Below, one piece after another: positions 9,841 to 17,751 of a DNA stretch of 64,000 bases. The stretch is from Candidatus Humimonas hydrogenitrophica (GTDB lineage Bacteria; Gemmatimonadota; Gemmatimonadetes; Palauibacterales; Palauibacteraceae): the NCBI GenBank assembly GCA_947581615.1, contig CANPVD010000104.1, positions 62,001 to 126,000 on the forward strand, read 5' to 3'. Position 1 is the stretch's first letter; each line of letters opens with the position of its first letter. The position numbers were made by a program, and so were the translations under genes. The notes under the pieces are model-generated. The model did no database searches. It had not been told where the DNA came from and saw nothing but the letters and a program-made list of their open reading frames with translations.

Positions 9841-10953
9841 TCAGAGCACCTCCTCGAGCGGCGTGTACGGAAGATCGAAGACCTCGGCCACCGCCGCGTA
9901 GCTGCAGCGGCCCTCCACGACGTTCAGACCGCGCGCCAGGGACGTGTCATCCCGACACGCCGCGCGCCATCCTCGTGCCGCCAGGGTGAGGGAATAGGGG
10001 AACGTCGCGTTCGTGAGCGCCAGCGTGGAGGTCCTCGGGACGGCCCCGGGCATGTTCGAGACGCCGTAGTGCACGACCCCGTCCACCACGTAGGTCGGGT
10101 CAGCATGGGTGGTCGGGTGGATGGTCTCGACGCAGCCGCCCTGGTCGACCGCCACGTCCACGACCACCGACCCCTCGCGCATCCGGGCCAGATCTTCGCG
10201 CCGCACCAGCTCCGGTGCCTTGGCCCCGGGCAGCAGCACGGCCCCGACCAGCAGGTCCACGCGTTCGAGCTGGTCGAGTATGTGATGCCGGTTCGAGTAC
10301 AGGAGGTCCACGTTGGCGGGCATCACATCGGACAGGTAGCGCAGCCGGTCCAGGTCCACGTCGAGCACGGTCACGTGCGCTCCGAAGCCGGCGGCGATCT
10401 TGGCGGCGTTCGTGCCGACCACGCCGCCGCCGAGGATCACGACCTCCGCGGGCAGGACGCCCGGTACACCGCCGAGCAGGATGCCACGGCCGCCGGACAC
10501 CTTCTCCAGATACTTGGCCCCTTCCTGCACGGCCATCCGGCCCGCCACCTCCGACATGGGCGTCAACAGCGGGAGCTCGCCGCTGGGGAGCTGCACCGTC
10601 TCGTAGGCGATGGCCACACAGCCGCTGCCGAGCACGGCCTCCGTGAGCTCGCGGTCGGCCGCGAAGTGGAAGTAGGTGAACACCACCTGGCCGTCACGAA
10701 GACGGCCGTACTCGGGGCCCACCGGCTCCTTCACCTTGACGACCATCTCGGCCGTCCCCCACACCGCACCGGGCCCGTCGGCGATCTCCCCTCCGACCCT
10801 CTCGTACGCCTCGTCGGGGAATCCGCTCCCCGCCCCGGCCTCCGTCTCGACCAGGACCCGGTGGCCAGCGCGCACCAGCGCCTCGACGCCCGAGGGCACG
10901 AGTGCGACCCTGTTCTCATCCGGTTTGATTTCCCTCGGCACGCCGACGATCAT
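9841..10953 (-). CDS. ald: Alanine dehydrogenase
   Basis: NAD-dependent enzyme of 370 aa that interconverts L-alanine and pyruvate plus ammonia. It starts MIVGVPREIKPDENRVAL and has the substrate-binding VKVKEP near 72-77, the catalytic His in FTYFHFAAD near 96, the Rossmann motif GGGVVGTNAAKIAAG near 175 and VDVAVDQGG near 266-274. Length is standard. It lies 30 bases after the M16 peptidase gene, so it is probably the last gene of rpsO-pnp-M16-ald. No terminator with a T-run is visible after it. Confidence 0.95.
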   Translation of the reverse strand: MIVGVPREIKPDENRVALVPSGVEALVRAGHRVLVETEAGAGSGFPDEAYERVGGEIADGPGAVWGTAEMVVKVKEPVGPEYGRLRDGQVVFTYFHFAADRELTEAVLGSGCVAIAYETVQLPSGELPLLTPMSEVAGRMAVQEGAKYLEKVSGGRGILLGGVPGVLPAEVVILGGGVVGTNAAKIAAGFGAHVTVLDVDLDRLRYLSDVMPANVDLLYSNRHHILDQLERVDLLVGAVLLPGAKAPELVRREDLARMREGSVVVDVAVDQGGCVETIHPTTHADPTYVVDGVVHYGVSNMPGAVPRTSTLALTNATFPYSLTLAARGWRAACRDDTSLARGLNVVEGRCSYAAVAEVFDLPYTPLEEVL

Positions 10954-10983
10954 GGCTGAGCTCCTGCGTCGTTTCTTATCAGT

Positions 10984-12351
10984 TCAGGCCGGAGCGAGCT
11001 CGAGCACCGCCGCTCGGTCCGGTTCGAAGAGGGCCGCCGCTTCGGCGGCCTCATCGACGGTGATTCCGTCGATGAGCCTGGCGAGCTCGTCCATCGTTCT
11101 GAAGGGCTCACCGTAGAGTGCGGTCCCGGCGAGTCGGTGCATACGCGATGCCGGGGACTCCAGCGACAGCATCGCGGATCCCTTGAGCTGCTCTCTCGTG
11201 GAGGCGAGCTCCTGCGGTCGGAGACCCTCGCGAGCCAGGACGTCCAGCTCCTGGAGCATGGCCTCGCGCGCCTCCTCCGCCGTCTCGGGTCGGGTCGCCA
11301 GGTAGGCCCCGGCGTGCCCCGCCCTCCCGTAGAACGCATGGAAGCTGTAGATCGTGTAAGCCAGGCCCAGCTCCTCGCGAACGCGCTGGAACAGCCGCGA
11401 GCTCATGCCCTCGCCCAGCGCCGTCTCCACGAGCACCGCGGCGTAGCGGAGTGGGTGCCCGTAGGGCACGCCGGGCACGGCAGCCACGACGTGGGCTTGC
11501 TGCCCGCCTTCCCGCTCGACCCGTCGCGTCCCGCGGCCCCAGGTCCGCGGCTCATCCACCGCGGCCGACCGGGCCGGCTCTTCCGCCGGAAGCCGCCCCA
11601 GCAGGGACTCCACCAGCGCCTCGTGGTCCACACGCCCGGCCGCGGTGAACACGGCGTTGGAACGCCGGTAGGCGCCCCGATGCAGGTCGCGGAGATCCCG
11701 CTCCGTCAGAGCCGATGCCGTCGTCCGGGTCCCGAGGATCGGCGCGCCGTAGGGGTGGCTACCGTACAGGAAGGGGGCGTGGAGCTCGAACACGAGCTGG
11801 TCGGGCGAATCCTCGACGCCGGCGATCTCCTCGAGCACGACCTCCCGCTCGGGCTCGAGATCGCGGGCCCGCAGCGTGGGCGAGAACACCATGTCGCACA
11901 GGACGTCGAGCGCGCGCTCGGTGTGGTCGGCCGGGACCCGGGCGGTGAACGCCGTGTGCTCGTGGGTCGTGTAGGCGTCGAGGTTGCCGCCGACCTCCTC
12001 GATCTCGAGGGCGATCTGCCGGGCGCTGCGCCGACCCGTGCCCTTGAACACCATGTGCTCGAGAAGGTGGGAGATGCCGCGGAGGGGCGCCGGCTCGTGG
12101 ACGGTGCCCTGGCGGATCCACACCCCGGCGGCCAGGGAGCGGACGCCCTCCATCGTCTCGGTGAGGACCGTGAAGCCGTCCGGGAAGATCGAGCGCACGA
12201 CGCCCGGCGCCAACCGTTCGGTGCGGGGATCCGTCCCCCCGGACGGCGGGGCGGGGGACGCCCGGGTGGCGGCCCCCGCGGCGCCGACGCTCCCGCTCTC
12301 GGACCCAACCCGCCCGGGTCCCCGGGAGCCGCCCCCGCCTCCCGTGGGCAC
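10984..12351 (-). CDS. M16 family zinc metallopeptidase
   Basis: Insulinase-like peptidase of 455 aa. The inverted zinc motif HLLEH (His95, Glu98, His99) and the distal zinc ligand in EREVVLEEIAG near residue 175 are present. A second M16-fold domain follows with the R/Y substrate region near the C-terminus (EELGLAYTIYSFH). The first 45 residues are Gly/Ala/Pro-rich and unlike the family, so translation may start later. The gene follows pnp after 11 bases, the same neighbour as in Bacillus (ymxG/mlpA). Substrate unknown. Confidence 0.9.
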   Translation of the reverse strand: MPTGGGGGSRGPGRVGSESGSVGAAGAATRASPAPPSGGTDPRTERLAPGVVRSIFPDGFTVLTETMEGVRSLAAGVWIRQGTVHEPAPLRGISHLLEHMVFKGTGRRSARQIALEIEEVGGNLDAYTTHEHTAFTARVPADHTERALDVLCDMVFSPTLRARDLEPEREVVLEEIAGVEDSPDQLVFELHAPFLYGSHPYGAPILGTRTTASALTERDLRDLHRGAYRRSNAVFTAAGRVDHEALVESLLGRLPAEEPARSAAVDEPRTWGRGTRRVEREGGQQAHVVAAVPGVPYGHPLRYAAVLVETALGEGMSSRLFQRVREELGLAYTIYSFHAFYGRAGHAGAYLATRPETAEEAREAMLQELDVLAREGLRPQELASTREQLKGSAMLSLESPASRMHRLAGTALYGEPFRTMDELARLIDGITVDEAAEAAALFEPDRAAVLELAPA

Positions 12352-12362
12352 CGAAGTAGCCC

Positions 12363-14459
12363 TCAGTTCTGCTCGGCCGCCAGGACAGCCTTACGGGAGA
12401 GCTTGAGCTGCCCCTTCTCGTTGATCGCCAGGAGCTTGACGCGCACCCGGTCGCCGCTCTTGACGACGTCCTCCGTGTTCTCCGTGCGCTTGTCCTCGAG
12501 CTCCGAAATGTGGCACAGGCCCTCGACACCCGGGAGGATCTCGACGAACGCGCCGAAGCTGGTCGTGTTCTTGACCACCCCTTCGTATACGCGGCCGACC
12601 TCGGGCTCCTCCACGAGAGCTTCGATCATCTGACGAGCACGTTCACCGCCCTCTCCGCCCGGCGAGGAGATGGTCACGACCCCGGAGTCCTCGATGTTGA
12701 TCTCGGCTCCGGTCTCGTCCTGGATGGCGCGAATCGTCTTGCCCTTGGGACCGATGACCTTGCCGATCTTGTCGGGATCGATCTCCACCGTGATGATCCT
12801 CGGAGCGTGCTCCGACAACTCGCTGCGCGGCCGAGGCAGGGTCCGCGCCATGATCTCGAGGATGTGGAGCCTCGCCTGGTGGGCCCGCTCCAGCGCCTGC
12901 CGCAGTACCGCGACCTCCAGCCCTCCGGACTTGTTGTCCATCTGGATGGCCGTGATCCCCTGTTCGGTGCCGGCCACCTTGAAGTCCATGTCCCCGAGCG
13001 CGTCCTCGATCCCCAGGATGTCGGTGAGGACGGCCGTCTGGCCGCCTTCCTCGATCAGGCCCATGGCGATGCCGGCCACGGCGGCTCGCAGCGGAACCCC
13101 GGCATCCATCATGGAAAGCGACCCTCCGCACACCGACGCCATGGAGCTGGAGCCGTTGGACTCGAGGATGTCGGAGACGATCCGGATCGTGTACGGGAAC
13201 TCATCGTAGGGCGGAAGGAGGGGTTGCAGGGCCCGTTCGGCCAGCATCCCGTGCCCGATCTCCCGACGACCCGGCCCGCGGAAGCGCCGCACCTCCCCGA
13301 CGGAGAAGGGCGGGAAGTTGTAGTGGAGCATGAACGACTTGGACGTCTCCTCGAGCACGTCGATCGAGTCGATGCGCTGCTCGTCGCTCACCGTCCCCAG
13401 CGTCGTGACCGCGAGCGCCTGCGTCTGGCCTCGCGTGAACAGGGCGGACCCGTGCGGCCTGGGCAGGACGCCGACCTCGCACGTGATGGGTCGGATCTGG
13501 TCGAGCGCACGGCCATCCACGCGCTCGCCCCGCTCCAGGATCTGCCGGCGCATGACGTTCTTCTCGAGAGCGCGCGTGGCCTCGCCCACCTGCTGGAGGT
13601 GATCCGGGTAGCGCTCGGCCAGCTCCTCGGTCAGCTGATCACGGAGCGCCGACAGGGCCTGATTGCGCTCGTCCTTGCTCGGCAGGTTGAGCGCCTCCTG
13701 AACGCGAGCCTCCGCCGCCTCCCGAACGGCGTCCTCGAGGCCTTCCGGAATGTCCGGGCCCTCCCACTCGAACGGCTCGGGAGCGCCGCCGGCCATCTCG
13801 ACCAGCTCCTTCTGGAGGTCGATGAGCTCGCGGATGGCCTCGTGCGCCACCTCCAGCGCCTCGATGAACAGATCCTCGGAAATCTCCACCGCAGCGCCCT
13901 CGACCATGACGATCGAGTCCTCGGTGCCGGCCACCACGATGTCGGTCTCGGAGAACTCCAGCTGCTGGAAGGTCGGATTGATCACCCACTCGCCGTCCAG
14001 GCGGCCGACGCGCACGCCGGCGATCGGGCCGTTCCACGGAATGGGCGACAGGCTGAGCGCCGCGGAGGCACCCAGCATCCCGAGCACGTCCGCGTCGTTC
14101 TCCTGGTCGGCCGAGATGATGAAGCAGGCGACCTGGGTCTCGTTCTGAAAGCCGTCGGGGAACAGGGGACGCAGGGGTCGGTCGATCTGGCGAGCAGAGA
14201 CCGTCTCCTTGTCGCCCGGCCGCCCCTCGCGCTTGTAGAACCCGCCCGGGAACTTGCCCGCCGCGTAGCTCTTCTCGCGGTATTCTACCGTGAGCGGGAA
14301 GAAGGGGAGGTTGGAGCGCTTGCGCTCGGCCACCGCCGCCACCAGCACCGCCGTCTCGCCGAACTGCAGGTACACGGCGCCGTCCGCCTGTCGTGCCATG
14401 CGGCCGGTCTCGATCACGAGCGGTCGACCCCAGAACTCTCTCTCGATCCTGTGACTCAT
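12363..14459 (-). CDS. pnp: Polyribonucleotide nucleotidyltransferase (PNPase)
   Basis: Phosphorolytic 3'-5' exoribonuclease of 698 aa, part of the RNA degradation machinery. It has two RNase PH domains (GKFPGGFYKREGRP near 76 and the second core with FTRGQTQAL near 350), an alpha-helical linker, a KH domain with IGKVIGPKGKTI near 560 and a C-terminal S1 domain with TSFGAFVEILPGVEGL near 640. The ATG at 14459 has a GAGGG Shine-Dalgarno upstream; the frame extends seven codons further to a TTG that is less likely. It follows rpsO, the classic rpsO-pnp pair. Confidence 0.97.
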   Translation of the reverse strand: MSHRIEREFWGRPLVIETGRMARQADGAVYLQFGETAVLVAAVAERKRSNLPFFPLTVEYREKSYAAGKFPGGFYKREGRPGDKETVSARQIDRPLRPLFPDGFQNETQVACFIISADQENDADVLGMLGASAALSLSPIPWNGPIAGVRVGRLDGEWVINPTFQQLEFSETDIVVAGTEDSIVMVEGAAVEISEDLFIEALEVAHEAIRELIDLQKELVEMAGGAPEPFEWEGPDIPEGLEDAVREAAEARVQEALNLPSKDERNQALSALRDQLTEELAERYPDHLQQVGEATRALEKNVMRRQILERGERVDGRALDQIRPITCEVGVLPRPHGSALFTRGQTQALAVTTLGTVSDEQRIDSIDVLEETSKSFMLHYNFPPFSVGEVRRFRGPGRREIGHGMLAERALQPLLPPYDEFPYTIRIVSDILESNGSSSMASVCGGSLSMMDAGVPLRAAVAGIAMGLIEEGGQTAVLTDILGIEDALGDMDFKVAGTEQGITAIQMDNKSGGLEVAVLRQALERAHQARLHILEIMARTLPRPRSELSEHAPRIITVEIDPDKIGKVIGPKGKTIRAIQDETGAEINIEDSGVVTISSPGGEGGERARQMIEALVEEPEVGRVYEGVVKNTTSFGAFVEILPGVEGLCHISELEDKRTENTEDVVKSGDRVRVKLLAINEKGQLKLSRKAVLAAEQN

Positions 14460-14549
14460 CGCTGTCGTCCCTCTATCCAATGGCTCGTTGCTTTTCGTCG
14501 TCTCTTCGACATCGTCGGTCGCCCGCCTGGAGGGACCCCATCATCACGA

Positions 14550-14587
14550 GGGCCGCCCGACGCGCACGGAACGGCGCCCGGCGGCCC
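14550..14587 (-). promoter_or_regulatory. Hairpin in the rpsO-pnp spacer
   Basis: An 8-bp GC stem (14550-14557 with 14580-14587) lies in the 166-base spacer between rpsO and pnp. In E. coli this spacer carries processing and autoregulation sites for pnp. A similar role is inferred from position only. There is no T-run, so it is not a clear terminator. Confidence 0.35.
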
Positions 14588-14625
14588 CTGCATGGTCCCG
14601 CGGCGGGATGGAGCGAAGCGGGCGG

Positions 14626-14895
14626 TCAGTGACGCAGCCCCAGCTCCTCGATCACCCATCGGTAACGCTCCAGGTCGTGCCCGCGCAGGTAGCTCAGCAG
14701 CCGACGCCGCCGTCCCACCATCGTGAGGAGGCCCCGGCGGCTGTGGTGGTCCTTGGGGTGCTCGCGGAAGTGCTCGGTGAGCTCTTCGATGCGCGCCGTG
14801 AGGAGCGCGATCTGCACGGCCGCCGAGCCGTGGTCGTTCTCGTGTCGGCCGAACTTCTCGGCGATCTCGGCTGTCTTGTCGGCGGTCAGGGGCAT
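14626..14895 (-). CDS. rpsO: Small ribosomal subunit protein S15
   Basis: 89-aa ribosomal protein that binds 16S rRNA and helps assemble the platform of the 30S subunit. The S15 signature [16 protein letters not shown] and [11 protein letters not shown] are present. The start [16 protein letters not shown] at 14895 follows a GGGAGGA Shine-Dalgarno; five extra in-frame codons upstream were rejected. It is the first gene after the strong promoter at 14986-15014. Confidence 0.97.
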   Translation of the reverse strand: MPLTADKTAEIAEKFGRHENDHGSAAVQIALLTARIEELTEHFREHPKDHHSRRGLLTMVGRRRRLLSYLRGHDLERYRWVIEELGLRH

Positions 14896-14985
14896 GTCCT
14901 CCCTCGTCACTGTCGAGGCCGTGCCGGGCCTCCCGGTTCCATCCCGTCGCGAGCGGCGGCCACTCGGTCGGCTGCCAAGTCAACA

Positions 14986-15014
14986 ATCATAGTCGCTTCT
15001 ACCCTTCCTGTAAA
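14986..15014 (-). promoter_or_regulatory. Strong predicted promoter of rpsO-pnp
   Basis: Minus-strand TTTACA (15009-15014) and TATGAT (14986-14991) are exactly 17 bases apart, one of the best matches to the sigma-70 consensus in the window. It lies between ribF and rpsO and would give a GC-rich 5' leader of about 85 bases. Confidence 0.7.
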
Positions 15015-15045
15015 GAATGTGCCAGGCTGCGAGCCACGGCCCGCC

Positions 15046-16002
15046 TCACGTCCCGGAGGCGGCGAAATAAGCGCGAGCTTCCCGCACATCCTCGCGCATC
15101 TGCTGGACCAGCTCGGCGGCCGACGTGAACGGGAGAACGTCCCTGAGGCGGGAGAGGAATTCCACCCGCACGGGCTCCCCGTACAGGTCCCCATCGAAGT
15201 CCAGGAGATACAGCTCGATCGACGGAGGGCTGCCCGGGAAGGTCGGCCGCGGTCCCAGGTGCACGACGCCCTTCCGGATCTCGGTCCGCAGGCTGGCACG
15301 CACGGCGTAGATCCCCGGCGGCGGCAGCAGCTTGGCGCCACCGGGCGGCTGGAGGTTGGCGGTGGGGAATCCGAGATCCCGGCCCCTTCCCTGCCCGTGC
15401 ACGATCGGCGCCTGTATCGAGTACGGCCGACCCAGGCCGAGGGCGGCGTCCTCCATCCGCCCCTCGCCGACGGCCTGGCGGATCCGGGTCGACGAGATCG
15501 ACCCGCCAGCCACGCTCACGTCGCCGACCACGTCGACGTCGAAGCCCAGCTCGGTACCCAGACGCCGCAGCGTCTGGATGTCCCCCGACCGGTCGCGGCC
15601 GAAGCCGTGGTCGTAGCCGATGACCAGCTCGCGGACACGGAAGCGGCCGACCAGGAAGGTCCGAACGAACGCCTCCGGCGAGTAGCGCGAAAGCGCACGA
15701 GTGAAACGGAGGAAGGCCACGTAGTCGAGGCCCGTCTGTGCGAGGATCTCCTTCTTCTCGTCGGGCGTGGTGAGGAGTGCGGGCGCCTGCTCGGGACGCA
15801 CCACCGTGAGTGGGTGCCGGTCGAACGTCACCAGCACGCTCGACAGGCCCCGGGCTCCGGCCCGGTCCACGATTTCGGCCAGGACCGCCCGGTGTCCGCG
15901 GTGCACACCATCGAAGGTGCCCACCGTGAGGACGGTGCCCCCCACTTCCGGGGGCAGGCCGCTCGGCCCGCCTCCCGCGGGACGGCCTTCACCGGCTCGC
16001 AT
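15046..16002 (-). CDS. ribF: Bifunctional riboflavin kinase/FAD synthetase
   Basis: 318-aa enzyme that converts riboflavin to FMN and then FAD. The N-terminal nucleotidyltransferase domain has TVGTFDGVHRGHRAVL near 25-41 and the ISSTRIRQAV loop near 157. The C-terminal kinase domain has DLGFPTANL near 195 and GPRPTFPGSPPSIE near 238. The ATG at 16002 has GAGGGG upstream and a seven-base gap from the truB stop; an ATG six codons earlier lacks a ribosome site. It ends the nusA-infB-truB run. Confidence 0.94.
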   Translation of the reverse strand: MRAGEGRPAGGGPSGLPPEVGGTVLTVGTFDGVHRGHRAVLAEIVDRAGARGLSSVLVTFDRHPLTVVRPEQAPALLTTPDEKKEILAQTGLDYVAFLRFTRALSRYSPEAFVRTFLVGRFRVRELVIGYDHGFGRDRSGDIQTLRRLGTELGFDVDVVGDVSVAGGSISSTRIRQAVGEGRMEDAALGLGRPYSIQAPIVHGQGRGRDLGFPTANLQPPGGAKLLPPPGIYAVRASLRTEIRKGVVHLGPRPTFPGSPPSIELYLLDFDGDLYGEPVRVEFLSRLRDVLPFTSAAELVQQMREDVREARAYFAASGT

Positions 16003-16009
16003 CGCCCCC

Positions 16010-16978
16010 TCAGGCGGCATCGAGCACGACGCGGGGCTGGAGCACCGTTCCCAGCGGCTCGGCCACCGCCACCAGCACGCCGGCCCGAAGGAGCGTCACC
16101 GGACTTACGCTCCCACCGCTCCCGGCACCATCGGCCCCTGAAACCATCGGCCCGGCGGCCCTGACGCCGGGAACCACGCTCCCGCGCGGCACCGCTCCGC
16201 CGTGCCGTACGCGCTCGATCTCGTCGGTCTCGAGCTCCCTGGACGGCAGCCAGGCCAGCGCCGCCGCAGGCGAGCGCCACGCCCCGGACCCCTGCAGGTC
16301 GCGCGCCCCGCTCGCTTGCAGCTCGGCGTCCGCGACAGCCTCGGCCACGGCGAACGGCCCGATCGCGGTCCGCCGCAGGGTGCGCAGGTGGGCGCCGCAG
16401 CCCAGCGCCCTCCCCAGGTCGCGCGCCAGCCCCCGGATGTACGTGCCGGCGCCCACGACGGTCTCGACCTCGAGCTCGGGAGGGTCGAAGGAGACGATCC
16501 GAAAGGAGTCCACCTGGACCGGCCGGGCCTCCAGCCGCAGCTCCTCCCCGGCACGGGCCGCCTCGTAGGCCCGACGCCCGCCCACCTTCACGGCCGAGAA
16601 TCGCGGCGGAACCTGCTCGATCCGTCCCGTGAGCTCCGCGGCCGCGGCTTCGACACCGCCCCGATCCACCTCGCGCCACGTCTCCGAGCGGCTCACCACG
16701 TCGCCCTCCGGGTCGTGGGTCGAGGTCTCGACGCCCAGGTGCACCCTGGCACGGTAGCTCTTGGGGAGGAGGTGCAGGTAGCGAACCAGACGGGTGGCCC
16801 GTCCCACGCACAGCAGCAGGAGGCCCGTCGCGAACGGATCGAGCGTGCCCGCGTGCCCTAGGCGGCGGACGTCGAGGCACCGGCGGGCGAGGCGCACCAC
16901 GTCCGTGGAGGTGGGTCCGGCCGACTTGTCGACCAGGAGGACACCGTCGGGACCCTCTTCAGGGCTCCGCGCGGTCAT
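16010..16978 (-). CDS. truB: tRNA pseudouridine-55 synthase
   Basis: 322-aa enzyme that makes pseudouridine 55 in the T-loop of tRNAs. Early motifs are VDKSAGPTSTDVVR near 16-29 and the catalytic Asp in GHAGTLDPFATGLL near 41-54. KSYRARVHLGVETSTHDPEG follows near 73. A C-terminal domain without clear similarity follows residue 230 and looks PUA-like only by position. The start overlaps the end of rbfA by 20 bases. Confidence 0.95.
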   Translation of the reverse strand: MTARSPEEGPDGVLLVDKSAGPTSTDVVRLARRCLDVRRLGHAGTLDPFATGLLLLCVGRATRLVRYLHLLPKSYRARVHLGVETSTHDPEGDVVSRSETWREVDRGGVEAAAAELTGRIEQVPPRFSAVKVGGRRAYEAARAGEELRLEARPVQVDSFRIVSFDPPELEVETVVGAGTYIRGLARDLGRALGCGAHLRTLRRTAIGPFAVAEAVADAELQASGARDLQGSGAWRSPAAALAWLPSRELETDEIERVRHGGAVPRGSVVPGVRAAGPMVSGADGAGSGGSVSPVTLLRAGVLVAVAEPLGTVLQPRVVLDAA

Positions 16979-17351
16979 CCGCTCCGTCGCTCCCCGGGTC
17001 CTCGTCGCCCTCCAGCGCCTGGTCGAGCAGGGCCTCGATGCGCCGGGCGCGCTCGAGGCTCCGGTCCTCCTCGAAGCGCAGCTCCGGGATCCGACGCAGG
17101 TGGAGCTCCTTGCCCAGCGCGTGGCGGAGATAGCCGCCCGCGCTGTGGAGGCCCGCGAGCAGCTCTTCCATCGACCGGTCGCTCTCGACGGTCCTCACGT
17201 AGACGGTGGCATGCTCGAGGTCGGACGTCACGTCCACGTCGGTGACGGTCACCAGGCCGACCCGGGGGTCCTTGACCTCCCGCCGGATGAGGCGCGAGAG
17301 CTCCTCGCGCAGGAGCTGGTTCAGCCGGCGCACGCGGCGGCGCCCGGTCAC
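16959..17351 (-). CDS. rbfA: 30S ribosome-binding factor RbfA
   Basis: 130-aa KH-fold assembly factor that matures the 5' end of 16S rRNA in late 30S biogenesis. LNQLLREELSRLI, VKDPRVGLVTVTDVDVTSDL and the C-terminal IPELRFEEDRSLERARRI fit the family. The GTG at 17351 with GGGAGCG upstream was chosen; the open frame upstream runs into the neighbouring gene. The last 18 residues are an Asp/Glu-rich tail. Confidence 0.92.
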   Translation of the reverse strand: MTGRRRVRRLNQLLREELSRLIRREVKDPRVGLVTVTDVDVTSDLEHATVYVRTVESDRSMEELLAGLHSAGGYLRHALGKELHLRRIPELRFEEDRSLERARRIEALLDQALEGDEDPGSDGADDRAEP

Positions 17352-17421
17352 GGACCGCTCCCGGCCACGGGGCGCATACGAGCGCCGTATGGAGCGACCG
17401 AGCCGGCGCGGGATCGTGCCC

Positions 17422-17709
17422 TCAATAGAGAACCGTCTCGTGCTCGACGACGTGGGCCCGGGGGTCGGACGCCACGTGGTCGTCGAGCTTCGAGAGGATG
17501 GACTCGGCCAGACGGCGATCCGAGGTGACCAGTGCGGCACACAACTCGGCCCGCTGCCACTCGTCCTGAAGGTCCGTCTCGGCGACCGACACGCCGAACC
17601 TGGACCGCATCCGGTCGCGAAGGCTGTGGACCACCTTGCGCTTGGCCTTGAGCGAACGGCATCCGGGCAGATGCAAGACCCACCGGGCGACGCCTACGAC
17701 GGCGGACAA
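17422..17709 (-). CDS. DUF503 (YlxP-like) protein
   Basis: 95-aa cytoplasmic protein. The family hallmark LPGCRSLKAKRKVV lies at 14-27, followed by SVAETDLQDEWQRAEL. YlxP of Bacillus also sits in the nusA-infB-rbfA operon and has been linked to ribosome assembly, matching this position between infB and rbfA. The biochemical activity is not known. Confidence 0.9.
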   Translation of the reverse strand: MSAVVGVARWVLHLPGCRSLKAKRKVVHSLRDRMRSRFGVSVAETDLQDEWQRAELCAALVTSDRRLAESILSKLDDHVASDPRAHVVEHETVLY

Positions 17710-17751
17710 GATACGGGAGGCTGCGATCCGGAACGGGGACGGGCTCGAGCC

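Noticed and set aside
12510-14726. A 738-codon plus-strand frame opposite pnp
   Set aside because: Antisense shadow of a well-supported PNPase gene.
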